Positions 36,003 to 45,531 of a stretch of 64,000 nucleotides of DNA are shown here, one piece after another. The stretch is from Pseudomonadota bacterium. GTDB lineage: Bacteria > Desulfobacterota > Binatia > Binatales > Binataceae. The DNA lies in assembly GCA_021323945.1 (NCBI GenBank), contig JAJPKA010000018.1, forward strand, positions 62,001-126,000, written 5' to 3'. The notes beneath the pieces are model-generated. The model had not been told where the DNA came from. It ran no database searches and saw nothing but the letters and a program-made list of their open reading frames with translations. Position numbers and translations under genes: made by a program. The stretch's first letter is position 1. Each line of letters begins with the position of its first letter.

Positions 36003-38261
36003 ATGTTGTCGCTGGCCCGCGGTAAGGAGGGTGCTTTCAAACTGGTGGCAGGCTATCAGCCGCAAGGCGATCAGCCGGCCGCAATCCAATCACTGGTGCA
36101 GAATCTGCGCGACGGCGTCAAGCATCAGGTCCTGTTGGGGGTTACTGGTTCGGGCAAGACGTTTACCATGGCAAACGTGATTGCGAGCCTCAATTTGCCG
36201 ACCCTGGTAATTGCACCCAACAAGACTCTAGCGGCACAGCTTTATAATGAATTCAAGAGCTTGTTTCCAGAAAACGCGGTTCGCTATTTCGTTTCCTACT
36301 ACGACTACTATCAGCCCGAGGCCTATGTTCCATCGACCGATCTCTACATTGAGAAAGATGCCAGCATCAACGACGAGATCGACAAGCTGCGCCACTCCGC
36401 GACCAAAGCTCTGCTCGAGCGAAATGATGTCCTGATCGTCGCCTCCGTATCGTGCATCTATGGTCTGGGTGAACCAGAAGTCTACTTCGAGATGCTGGTG
36501 TTTCTCGAAGAGGGCCAGACAATTGAACGCGATCGCGTGCTGCGCAAACTGGTCGATATTCAGTATCAGCGCAATGACTACGACTTTCATCGGGGCACCT
36601 TTCGCGTGCGGGGCGATACGGTCGAGGTATTTCCAGCCTATGAAGAGAGCCGAGCCGTGCGCATTGAGTTCTTTGGTGATCAGGTTGAGGGGTTGTTTGA
36701 AATCGATCCCTTGCGAGGCAGGATTATCCGCAAACTTCAGGCCGTCGCGATCTACCCAGCCTCGCACTACGTCACCACCTCGGACCGAATGGAAGCCGCC
36801 GTGCGCAACATCCGCGCGGAGCTGAAAGAGCGGCTCGAATTTTTTCGTCGCGAGAATCGATTGCTGGAAGCACAACGACTCGAACAGCGCACGCTTTACG
36901 ATCTGGAATTGCTGGCCGAGATGGGCTTTTGTCCAGGGATCGAAAACTACTCACGCCATCTGACCGGTCGCGCCCCAGGACAGCCGCCCCCCACCTTACT
37001 TGACTATTTTCCCAGGGATTATCTGTGCCTGATCGACGAGAGCCATGTGACAATCCCACAGATCGGCGGAATGTACCGGGGCGATCGCTCGCGCAAAGAG
37101 ACCCTGGTCGAGTATGGTTTCCGTCTGCCGTCGGCGTTGGATAACCGTCCACTCAACTTCGAGGAATGGGAATCTCTGACCGATCGGGTGATTTATGTCT
37201 CTGCGACGCCCGGCGACTACGAGTTGCGCAAGTCGGGGGGCTTGGTAGTTGAGCAACTGATCCGGCCCACCGGTCTGGTCGATCCTGTCATCGAAGTGCG
37301 CAAGGCCGGCACGCAGGTCGACGATCTGCTTGAGGAGATCCGCAAACGGGTTGCCGCTAATGAGCGGATCCTGGTTACCTGCCTGACCAAAAAAATGGCC
37401 GAGGACCTGACCGATTACTATCACGACCTCGGCGTCCGCGTGCGCTATCTTCATTCCGATATCGAGACGATCGAACGGGTGGAAATAATTCGCAGCCTGC
37501 GCAAAGGCGACTTCGACGTGCTGGTTGGAATCAACCTATTGCGCGAAGGTCTGGATTTGCCCGAGGTATCCTTGGTCGCGATTCTGGACGCGGACAAGGA
37601 GGGATATCTGCGTTCGGCGCGCTCCCTGATTCAAACCATTGGGCGGGCGGCCAGGAATGTCCATGGCAAAGTCATCATGTACGCGGATGTCATTACTGAA
37701 TCGATGCGGATGGCGATCGACGAAACTAATCGCCGCCGAGCCAAGCAGCTGGCCTACAATGAAGCCCATGGCATAACTCCGAAAACTATAGTCAAAAATA
37801 TCGATGCTTCGCTGGTCGAAATGTATTCACCAGAATGGGCAATAGTGCCGGAAGTAGACGCCCCAGCCAAGCCGATTGATGACGATGACTTGCTGCCTCC
37901 ACTCGAACTGGCCGATCACATCACAGATTTGCGCCGCCAGATGATGGAAGCGGCAGAGAAGCTCGAATATGAACGTGCTGCAGAACTGCGCGATCGCATC
38001 AAACGGCTCGAACGGCGAATTTTTGGCTTCGACACGGCCGCGGCGCCATCGTCGATCTCATCTTCCGACGGCTCCAGGACGACCCGTCCGCGAGAAACTT
38101 CCGGCGTGGTGAGCAGCAATGTCAAGCACAATCCTACAGGTCGAGCGCGAAAGCCGAGAAGATCCGGCTCGAACGTGCCTAAAATGCCGCGCCAACGAAA
38201 GTCTGGCGCAGTTTCACCGGAGCAGGGCCGCCTGAAACTGGTTCCAGATCCTGACGACTGA
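36003..38261 (+). CDS. uvrB: UvrABC excision nuclease subunit B
   Basis: The 752-residue helicase-like subunit loads damaged DNA for UvrC incision. It has Walker [15 protein letters not shown], the beta-hairpin region [15 protein letters not shown], the [13 protein letters not shown] Walker [30 protein letters not shown] and [13 protein letters not shown] domain (residues about 640-675, [19 protein letters not shown]) interacts with UvrC. About 75 further residues rich in Ser, Arg, Pro and Lys form a basic tail longer than is usual. Start ATG at 36003. Confidence 0.96.
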   Translation: MLSLARGKEGAFKLVAGYQPQGDQPAAIQSLVQNLRDGVKHQVLLGVTGSGKTFTMANVIASLNLPTLVIAPNKTLAAQLYNEFKSLFPENAVRYFVSYYDYYQPEAYVPSTDLYIEKDASINDEIDKLRHSATKALLERNDVLIVASVSCIYGLGEPEVYFEMLVFLEEGQTIERDRVLRKLVDIQYQRNDYDFHRGTFRVRGDTVEVFPAYEESRAVRIEFFGDQVEGLFEIDPLRGRIIRKLQAVAIYPASHYVTTSDRMEAAVRNIRAELKERLEFFRRENRLLEAQRLEQRTLYDLELLAEMGFCPGIENYSRHLTGRAPGQPPPTLLDYFPRDYLCLIDESHVTIPQIGGMYRGDRSRKETLVEYGFRLPSALDNRPLNFEEWESLTDRVIYVSATPGDYELRKSGGLVVEQLIRPTGLVDPVIEVRKAGTQVDDLLEEIRKRVAANERILVTCLTKKMAEDLTDYYHDLGVRVRYLHSDIETIERVEIIRSLRKGDFDVLVGINLLREGLDLPEVSLVAILDADKEGYLRSARSLIQTIGRAARNVHGKVIMYADVITESMRMAIDETNRRRAKQLAYNEAHGITPKTIVKNIDASLVEMYSPEWAIVPEVDAPAKPIDDDDLLPPLELADHITDLRRQMMEAAEKLEYERAAELRDRIKRLERRIFGFDTAAAPSSISSSDGSRTTRPRETSGVVSSNVKHNPTGRARKPRRSGSNVPKMPRQRKSGAVSPEQGRLKLVPDPDD

Positions 38262-38385
38262 CCACTAGACCCATTTTTGGTCCCGATTAGCTCACACACA
38301 CAGTCTATACCGCGGGCTCGTGAAGTCGGTCTGCGACTGCCAGGCCGAGGCCGGGTGACCTGCAACTATGCGGAGGAGAGAGCCG

Positions 38386-38787
38386 ATGGAAGGGTTCAAA
38401 CAGTTTTTATTACGGGGCAATGTGGTGGATATGGCGGTCGGAATCGTGGTCGGTGCGGCCTTCGGCACCGTGGTAACTTCTTTTGTCAAAGATCTCCTAA
38501 CTCCATTAATAGCTGCCATCGTGCGCGCCCCAGATTTCTCAGGAATAGCGTTTGCGCTGAATGGCAGTAAATTCCTAATCGGCGATTTCATCAATGCGCT
38601 GCTCTCGTTTTTTATCATCGCTGCGGCGGTCTATTTTGGCGTGGTTTTGCCCATCAATGCGATTGTTGCTCGCGTGCGTGGCCAAGCCACAACCGACCCG
38701 ACGACTAAGCGATGCCCGGAGTGCTTTAGTGAGATTCCAGTTCAGGCGAGGCGCTGCGCATTTTGCACCTCCGTTGTGCAAAGTTGA
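38386..38787 (+). CDS. mscL: large-conductance mechanosensitive channel with C-terminal zinc ribbon
   Basis: The 133-residue protein begins MEGFKQFLLRGNVVDMAVG, the MscL N-helix, has two membrane helices (VGIVVGAAFGTVVTSFV and ALLSFFIIAAAVYFGVVLP), and opens under osmotic downshock. Instead of the usual charged C-terminal helix bundle it ends with CPECFSEIPVQARRCAFC, a CxxC...CxxC zinc ribbon. The ATG at 38386 follows GGAGGAG; the frame is open six codons earlier. A terminator follows. Confidence 0.93.
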   Translation: MEGFKQFLLRGNVVDMAVGIVVGAAFGTVVTSFVKDLLTPLIAAIVRAPDFSGIAFALNGSKFLIGDFINALLSFFIIAAAVYFGVVLPINAIVARVRGQATTDPTTKRCPECFSEIPVQARRCAFCTSVVQS

Positions 38788-38803
38788 AGCGTTAAAATTG
38801 ATT

Positions 38804-38828
38804 GGTACCATGGGGAATGGTGCCTTTT
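38804..38828 (+). terminator. terminator downstream of mscL
   Basis: GGTACCAT (38804-38811) pairs with ATGGTGCC (38817-38824), including one G-T pair, across a five-base loop, and TTTT follows at once. It lies 17 bases past the mscL stop. Confidence 0.7.
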
Positions 38829-39343
38829 ATCCTCAGCAAGCTCAATTCGGAGAGATTCATCACCGTATCCTGCCCCTTTGAACCATCTTATCTCGCTCGC
38901 CAGAGCGGCGCGGAGTTCGATTCGGTCCTGAGAAGTCGCTCGCAGATTGGACAACGCTTGTCCACATCGTTACAACTTGACTTACTGCCACTAGCTGCTA
39001 TTTTTTCATCTTGCCTTGACTTGATGCATAGTAGTGCGAGTTCTGTTTGTTTTACGCGATATTTGCTCGGCCTCATGAGCCACGCATGATTCACGTATTA
39101 CTAACAGACGCGCGTATCCGCTACTGAGACAGCGCCTCGGATTGTTGCGAGTAAGTCGCGCGCAACGATAGAGGCAGCGCGGCCGGACCGATTTGACTGG
39201 CGGACCCCCAATTAACGCCCTGATGCGCCACTGATCTGCCCCGGTTTTATCGGCTCGCGTAAACAGGGAGGGTCTTTTCCAACGATCGAGCTCTCGATTG
39301 GAGAGAACCTGGGAACAACCAAATCATCAACAGCTCTACCGAC
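38829..39343. other. 515-base gene-free stretch at the edge of a possible island
   Basis: No open frame here looks like a gene. The DNA is more AT-rich than its neighbours. A possible promoter is TTGACT near 38979 with TATTTT 16 bases on, ahead of the O-antigen-ligase-like gene. I see no repeat, tRNA or integrase remnant. Confidence 0.35.
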
Positions 39344-40537
39344 ATGGTGCCTTTGATTTCGTGGCTTATGTTGGCGGATATGATTCCTTATTCCACCTTG
39401 TTACCCGGCGATCTGGAGACGCGCTGGTACTTGCATATGCCCTTGCTGGCAGCAATCTGCCTGGCCTCCCTGCCGAGCTTGTGGCAAAGCAAACTTCTGC
39501 CTACCGGTTATTGGTTTTTCCTGGGATGGGTACTGGTAACGGTAACCTATGCGCCCGACCCGGTGAGATCTCTCGGACGTTTCATAACGCTGGTGCTGGT
39601 GCTCGCCGGTGTCTGCAACATAGCCAGTCGTATTCGCAACGAAGACGATCTCCACAACTTGCTCGATATATACCTCAGGACAGCGGCAGCACTGGTGTGG
39701 GTTAATCTTCTGGCTGAGCCCTTTAAGATTGGCTGGGTATTCGACGATGAGGGCGGGCTTTATCGATTTGTGGGCTTCACAGCGCAACCTAATCTCATCG
39801 GCCAGCTGATGGCGGTTACTATCGAGGCGGGGCTATTGCATTGGAGCAGATGTAAGTGGAAGGCATGGCTTGGCCTAACGATGATAGTCGCCTTGATAAT
39901 GGGAATAATGGCCGACAGCAGAACCCCGTTTGTGTGCTTGTCTGTCGCTATCGCGGCGTGGCTGGCTTACAAGCATGGGCTGAAGGGACGTCTCGCTGGG
40001 CTCGCGCTTTTAACGGTCCTGTTACTACTCAAGTCCTCATCAAATCCATACATCAGTCGAGGAATGGATACGTACAATGGACGTTCGTTGTACTGGGCCT
40101 ATGAAGAGCACAAAATTGCTCAGAATCCGTTATTCGGTTACGGCTATGCTATTGAAGGACTATTGTTTGACAACCGAGACTTTCCGATTTGGAATGCTGA
40201 TTTTGACTTGCACTCAACTCTGCAGAATTCTTATTTAAGCCTGTGCGTGGGCATAGGGATCATCGCCACGGGGGCATTTTTATTTCTTTTTCTGCGCCCC
40301 TGGGTGGCTCTCTTTATGCATCGCAATAGCAATAAGACATTAAAATCATTGTTTTTTCTCATCGTGCTCCCCGCGCTCGTTTACGGTATCAGCGAATCGG
40401 GAATCGAGTCTCCCAAGTCATTGGACGGACTTTTGCTGTTCATCAGCTGGCTGCTGGCGGAGCGATATCGAAAGAGTAGAGCTCTACAGCGCCGGAGACG
40501 ACTCGAGCAACTTAATGCTTTGCCATCGGTACGTTGA
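39344..40537 (+). CDS. O-antigen ligase / Wzy-like polytopic membrane protein
   Basis: The 397-residue protein has about ten hydrophobic helices across its length and one large polar loop (residues about 235-300) containing GRSLYWAYEEHKIAQNPLFGYGY and HSTLQNSYLSL. This loop pattern, with conserved Arg and His, is that of the WaaL/Wzy family, which joins or polymerises surface polysaccharides at the periplasmic face. No glycosyltransferase or sugar-nucleotide genes surround it, which is unusual. It converges with the beta-helix gene. The start is uncertain, since no strong ribosome site precedes the ATG at 39344. Confidence 0.8.
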   Translation: MVPLISWLMLADMIPYSTLLPGDLETRWYLHMPLLAAICLASLPSLWQSKLLPTGYWFFLGWVLVTVTYAPDPVRSLGRFITLVLVLAGVCNIASRIRNEDDLHNLLDIYLRTAAALVWVNLLAEPFKIGWVFDDEGGLYRFVGFTAQPNLIGQLMAVTIEAGLLHWSRCKWKAWLGLTMIVALIMGIMADSRTPFVCLSVAIAAWLAYKHGLKGRLAGLALLTVLLLLKSSSNPYISRGMDTYNGRSLYWAYEEHKIAQNPLFGYGYAIEGLLFDNRDFPIWNADFDLHSTLQNSYLSLCVGIGIIATGAFLFLFLRPWVALFMHRNSNKTLKSLFFLIVLPALVYGISESGIESPKSLDGLLLFISWLLAERYRKSRALQRRRRLEQLNALPSVR

Positions 40538-40627
40538 GATTCGGGCTTAACTAATGAGCGGCAGTGGCAGAAGAAGCATTCCATCGGCTCCGCACAAACT
40601 GTCCCTGTGTGCGCTCATCAGGAGGAA

Positions 40628-42760
40628 CTACTGTAACGCACCTATATTGTTGTTGCCGGGTACAAGTCCTGGCTGTCCATGGCCGATTAACAGGCTGTTG
40701 CGGATGGCAAAGTTGGGCGGAGACGAGCTGTCGGGCGGGTTAAAGTTAGGGGAGACATACTGCGGATCGACGTCGGAGAGATCATGCGGTCCGCTGCAGA
40801 TCCATTTTCCCCCGCTTGGGGCCGTGTCTGTGGGCTTGCCCTGAGCTCCGCCACAATCGTTGTAGTCTTCGGCGAGAATCACTGATGGTTCGTTGCTTCC
40901 GAGATAGTTGAAGTTTGACCCATCGTAGATGTTGTTGCGCACGTCGATGTATCCGGTACCAAACGCGCCGCCTTTTACCGTCGCGCCGCGAACGTGCGAA
41001 GCGGCTTTGGTACCGAGGTAACCGCGAGTGAGCAGAGCCCATGAGGTTGAGCTGGATGCCCCGCCGACCAGAATATATTCGTTATCGACTTTGACAATGA
41101 AAGGTACCTGGAAGCCTGCGCTCGGGACAAAATTGGTCCCGCTGCTAACGGTCATGCTCGTCTGCGTCGCAGTCATTCCAGCGCTGAGCTGAGTGACGGC
41201 CGCCGAAGTGCTGCACCAGGGCCCCATTACGCCTGCGGAGCCGGCCCCGTTGGCATACACGGTATTGTTATAGATAAACGCCCTGGTGTTGCAATTAGGG
41301 CTGGCAGGACAGGCCTGCCCCCCAGCGCCATTTGCGCTCCATTGGTCAAAGGCGCATATCTGGAAACCGATCGCGGTGTCGTAGGCAATGTTGTTGTAAT
41401 ATTCAACCGACGTGTTTTGATTCCATTCGCCAAGCAGAATGAAAGCGGCCTGGCCTGGCTGACCATAACCGACGGAGACTCCTACATCGACTATATTATC
41501 GTGGACGAGCTCAGTTCGCGGGCCCGGTGCATTGGTCGGATTCCAACCTGAACTCTTCGTGTCAACCACTTCATGTCCGCAGCCGGGACCGACTATGTTG
41601 CCGGCCACGACAGGTTGCCCGTAGTCACCCTGGATTTCCATGCAGTTGTGGCCACCGACATAGCGCACGATGTTATTGATAAACTTGACGCTATCGCCGG
41701 CACACCCGCTCTTGGTGAGATTACAACTGGCTACGTTCACAAAGCTTATCTGGTTGTCATAGTCGTAGTTGCAACTATCGCCACTGCAACCAGTCTTGTC
41801 ATCGCCCTGGCAGGGACCGTTGCTGTTTGAGCAACCGTTCCCAGAGTTGTGAACGTACATATTTTCAACAGTCCAGCCAGGCATACCTGGTGTTGTGCTG
41901 GTCTCCCCCGAATAACCAATCAGCAAGTTCACCCCTGAGTATTTGGCATGCTTACACTCAAAGCCGACTCCATAACCTAGCGTAATATATTTTGCTGTCG
42001 TCACGTTGGCGGCAAAGCAGTGATTTTTGATATTGTTCTCGTCAAAAACCGGTCTCGGGCCGTTGCCGTAGGTACCTACAATTGTAGGTTGGCTCGGTGA
42101 ATATCCGATTGCATTAATGAAGTCGAACTCTTGACCCGTCCAAGTATCGCCCTGTTTGAACAAAACAGCCGTTGGCGTGGTGACGGCTTTGTTCACGAAG
42201 CTCATGGCCTTTGAGACCGTTTTATATGGGCTTTGGACGGTTCCGGCGCCGGAATCGCTCCCATTGGCAGCGAAGTAGTAACACGTGTATCCCCCAGGGC
42301 ACGACGGCGAGAAATCAGCGTTCAGCTCGAGACCATGCGCTATATACAGGTGCTGAGATGGTACCCACAGTACCTCGATAGTGTCAGTGCAACCATTCGT
42401 CCTACAGACGGCAGCTCCGTGTGGCTCGGCGCCGCCGGTCCAAATCAGGCGGGTTTTCTTCGCAGACTCTAAATGCCAGTGAAAGGTCGGGCCAGTAGCG
42501 GGTTGTGTCAGGGTCAAATCAAGCAAGCGATCTCCTGTCTCGCTACCGCAAGCCAGCGTTAAAGTGGAGTTGGCCGCAAGTTGCCAGTGGTGCCATTGCT
42601 GCACGCAGTGCTTGCCGGTCAACGTTGTGCTGCGATTAAGCGCGGTTGGGATCAAGGCGGCTCCGAGCGGCCGCCCGAATAGGAAAAACATTATAGCAAT
42701 GACGGCTCCCAGCGTGCGCTTGCGGAAATGTAAACTGCCCATCGATCTAAATACCTCCAT
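40628..42760 (-). CDS. large secreted right-handed beta-helix protein
   Basis: The 710-residue protein has a signal peptide (basic start, then LGAVIAIMFFLFG and an AxA-like site near 35). An N-terminal Cys-containing domain of about 120 residues is followed by YYFAANGSDSGAGTVQSPYKTVSKAM, the usual entry to a parallel beta-helix. Repeated short strands with Asn and Gly turns (NNIVRYVGGHN, NIAYDTAIGF, NNTVYANGAG) fill 200-700. About 20 cysteines suggest disulfides. Residues 522-596 look like an inserted phage-structural-type domain (listed separately). Such folds bind or cut polysaccharide; no catalytic residues can be named. ATG at 42760, or at 42742. Confidence 0.78.
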   Translation of the reverse strand: MEVFRSMGSLHFRKRTLGAVIAIMFFLFGRPLGAALIPTALNRSTTLTGKHCVQQWHHWQLAANSTLTLACGSETGDRLLDLTLTQPATGPTFHWHLESAKKTRLIWTGGAEPHGAAVCRTNGCTDTIEVLWVPSQHLYIAHGLELNADFSPSCPGGYTCYYFAANGSDSGAGTVQSPYKTVSKAMSFVNKAVTTPTAVLFKQGDTWTGQEFDFINAIGYSPSQPTIVGTYGNGPRPVFDENNIKNHCFAANVTTAKYITLGYGVGFECKHAKYSGVNLLIGYSGETSTTPGMPGWTVENMYVHNSGNGCSNSNGPCQGDDKTGCSGDSCNYDYDNQISFVNVASCNLTKSGCAGDSVKFINNIVRYVGGHNCMEIQGDYGQPVVAGNIVGPGCGHEVVDTKSSGWNPTNAPGPRTELVHDNIVDVGVSVGYGQPGQAAFILLGEWNQNTSVEYYNNIAYDTAIGFQICAFDQWSANGAGGQACPASPNCNTRAFIYNNTVYANGAGSAGVMGPWCSTSAAVTQLSAGMTATQTSMTVSSGTNFVPSAGFQVPFIVKVDNEYILVGGASSSTSWALLTRGYLGTKAASHVRGATVKGGAFGTGYIDVRNNIYDGSNFNYLGSNEPSVILAEDYNDCGGAQGKPTDTAPSGGKWICSGPHDLSDVDPQYVSPNFNPPDSSSPPNFAIRNSLLIGHGQPGLVPGNNNIGALQ
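40973..41197 (-). other. phage-tail-type insert domain within the beta-helix protein
   Basis: Residues 522-596 of the beta-helix protein contain the pattern ATQTSMTVSS, then VDNEYILVGG, LLTRGYLGTKAASH and RGATV. This T-x-T-V ... E-x-I-L-V ... T-R-G-x-x-G-T-x-A-A-x-H ... G-A-T-V plan is known from phage virion and other structural proteins. It interrupts the beta-helix repeats. Confidence 0.55.
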
Positions 42761-43879
42761 ACGCCTAAGCCGCCGTGCGGTCAGGGGCTCGAATCGAGTT
42801 GATATTCTGCCGTTCCTGGGTTGGCATGGTCCGCCCTCCCGCGCCGAGCAGAAAGGCTGGGCGAGGAGTTGACAAAGGCGAATCGGGGCCGGGTGAGAGG
42901 ATTCATTTTTGGTGTGACATATTTACTGCTGTTCTGACCGTGCTGGTCTGGGGCCACAGGGCTTTTATGAGACTCGAGGGCCGCCTCGAAAACAAGCTTG
43001 AGCTGCTGATGCTTGAAGTGAATTTGCCGTTTGTTCAGCGCCACGCCCATACATTAGTTAGATCCAGTCAGTCGACGTGCTGAACGGGTGATGTGGGCAT
43101 CCCTTGCGCTCAGCAACGCACCGCGCCGTGGCGACGAGTGAAATTTCGTCGGCACGCTGAGCTCGGAAACAGTTCAAAACCTCGTGACTCGAGACCTGCT
43201 AAGTTTTCGCGGTGTATCCAATGTGGCTTATGCCCAAGGGAGAGCAGATGAGTCATGAATTGAATTTCTGGATAAGCCTGACTGCAAACGCCCAGGAGCT
43301 GGTTGATTGAACGGCTCTGAGGTTTTCTGCTCGATGTGCTCTCAACAATATATTGAGCAAACTGAGTCACCGCATTTGAGTTGAGTCACTCCTCTGGCGA
43401 CGGATCGAGTGAGACACCAATGAACCAGGAGCGAGTCGCCTGCAAATAACGAGAACGTCGATCTCCGAATTTGAAGTAACGCGTTTCTATCTTTGTCAGT
43501 GCATTGCGCAGGAAACCGGAGTCTACGTGGATCGGGACGATCCTCCGTGCGCTTTTGTCATAGCGTGGCTTGCGCAGACTACGCCCTGAGCAGTAGGGCC
43601 CCGGATTCGCCGCTATCTTCAATCGTTCATCGGCGGTGAACCCGATGGCTTTCGGATGGAGCGCACGAACGGATTGATCCAACGCAATGGATCCCGGCGA
43701 TGAATCTGAGGCTTAAGCGGCGCGGAGAAAGATTGGGGGCATGACTGGGACAATTGATACTAGCTTGTTTGGTGCCTCGTTTTTGAATAGGCGGCTTTAA
43801 CACATCCTTTGAGAGGGAGGAACAGGGTGTGGTCTGCTTCGAGCTTAGCTCTGGCGACAGCCAGCCGTTAGGGATGAGC
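42761..43879. other. 1.1-kb stretch without a recognisable gene
   Basis: Open frames of 98-102 codons exist on both strands (for example 43386-43682 minus), but none has a ribosome site, a known motif or a natural composition. It may hold degraded genes or the border of an acquired segment. No repeats, tRNA or transposase remnants are seen. Confidence 0.4.
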
Positions 43880-45331
43880 TCACTTCCTTGGTGATGCCGC
43901 CGGTGTCGGTTGAGGCCTTGTGGTGTCGGAGTAGAGTCGGTTCACCGTGTTTTCCAGATCGGTCGCGGTTTGGAGCGGGATTTGGTAGACGGCCGGGTCA
44001 GCTCCCGCCGTGGCGTAGGCGAAGTTCTGTTTCTCCGGTTTCTCTGTCTCTTCGAGATCCGAGTTCAGGTTTTTGGGTTTGATGGTGATCTCCATCTTTG
44101 ACACCCGTAACAGCCCCAATTCCTTTCCGTCTTTCGAGTAGGCGGTCAGCGTCAGCGTTGGCTTTACCATGCCATAGCGGTCGGGATGCGTCATAGGATT
44201 CTCGACGATTCGGTCAGCTTTGAAACTATGGAGCTGATCGAGCAGACTTTCCGCGACCAAAGTTTCCGCCGGTGCGGACTTGTCATTGCTCGTAATGCTC
44301 CACTTGTTACTGCCGCTTCGAGCAAGCGTCTCGCTGAATTTGGGAGAATTAATGACTATGTGGTCAACTTTTGAACGGTCCAAGCCCAGGACAGTTTTAT
44401 CGCGCAAATCGTCGAAATTCTTGTTGAGCGCGTTGAAGACATAGTTGTCGACAGTGATCACAGGTTGGTCGCTCCCTTCACCGCGACGGGCGTATAACGT
44501 GCCTTTCTCGGGTTGGGGTAGCTTGAAGCCGAAGAGCAGCGACTCCTGAGAACGCGATTTACCTCCATAAAGGACTAGCTTGAAGGAGGGATTGCTCAGA
44601 CCGTACTTGGACAGATCGGACGGGTTGTCATCGATGAACTCGGCAATCCGTGCATTGCTGACCGTATCGAGCAACTGCTGTACCGCGTTGTTATCAGCGG
44701 CATACGGTTTTGGCTTCGTAATGGTCCATTGGTCGCCTTTCTTCTTCAATTGCAACGGGTTGCCATTGCCGCTGTCGAGTACAACTTCTTGGACTTCGTC
44801 GGGCTTGAAGCTGATGAGCGTGCGTGGACGCAGATCATCGACTGATTTTTCAACCTCCGAAGGGAAAGTATTGGCGACCAGCAGGATTCCGGGACGCTGC
44901 GGACTCTTGATATATGAAGAATTCCCCACCGGCGTGTCCTTGCCGACCATTATGGTCGGAAGTACGTGATGATCTTTGGTGGTGACGATAACATTAACCG
45001 CAGGATTCTTTAGGCCGAACGGAGCCAGATCGCCAGGAGTCTCATTAATCGTGCCGGCGATCTGCAGATTTGCAATCGCGTCGGCCATATTATCAGCGGT
45101 GGTTTGATCAACTTCCCCGCGGATGGGTTGCACGAATCGCCAGCCGGTACCACTGCGCTCGATGATTATGTCGCGGTTGGTCGACCGTAGTTCAATCCGT
45201 TGAATATCGCTCGCCGCGATCTGATTTAGCTTAGGATTCGGTTCGGAAGGTTGGCGCGACAGGTAATATGCGTAGCCGCCAATAATGACCAGCAAAGCAA
45301 CCGTGACAATCGTCTTCCACGCTTGCAACAC
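43880..45331 (-). CDS. DUF4340 protein of the GldG-type ABC operon
   Basis: The 483-residue protein has one N-terminal membrane helix (VTVALLVIIGGYAYYL) and a long outer part made of repeated beta modules. Two to three DUF4340-like units are visible, each with an xW-x-I/F-x-x-P segment (GWRFVQPIRGEV, QWTITKPKPYAADNN, KWSITSNDKSAPAE). Members occur beside GldG/ABC-2 transporters in many Gram-negative groups; their role is unknown. It is the last gene of a four-gene minus-strand set, 200 bases downstream of the GldG-like gene. Confidence 0.85.
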   Translation of the reverse strand: MLQAWKTIVTVALLVIIGGYAYYLSRQPSEPNPKLNQIAASDIQRIELRSTNRDIIIERSGTGWRFVQPIRGEVDQTTADNMADAIANLQIAGTINETPGDLAPFGLKNPAVNVIVTTKDHHVLPTIMVGKDTPVGNSSYIKSPQRPGILLVANTFPSEVEKSVDDLRPRTLISFKPDEVQEVVLDSGNGNPLQLKKKGDQWTITKPKPYAADNNAVQQLLDTVSNARIAEFIDDNPSDLSKYGLSNPSFKLVLYGGKSRSQESLLFGFKLPQPEKGTLYARRGEGSDQPVITVDNYVFNALNKNFDDLRDKTVLGLDRSKVDHIVINSPKFSETLARSGSNKWSITSNDKSAPAETLVAESLLDQLHSFKADRIVENPMTHPDRYGMVKPTLTLTAYSKDGKELGLLRVSKMEITIKPKNLNSDLEETEKPEKQNFAYATAGADPAVYQIPLQTATDLENTVNRLYSDTTRPQPTPAASPRK

Positions 45332-45531
45332 CTACTTGCTCACCCCTTAAGTGTTACGGCAATGCCTTTAACATACCTTTGCTGGGTTGTTTCACCTTTC
45401 CCACTTATTCGGGGCCAATTGCGGCGCTGCTCGCAAATGACCAAAAAGGATCACCTTGAGGCAACCGTGCCGTTTCCTACCTTGGTTGCTGCGGGACATA
45501 GACGGTTCACGGTCAATCGAACAGGCGTGGG

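Noticed and set aside
43386-43682. 98-codon minus-strand frame in the 1.1-kb gap
   Set aside because: No ribosome site, no motif, unnatural residue mix; reported only as gene-free DNA.
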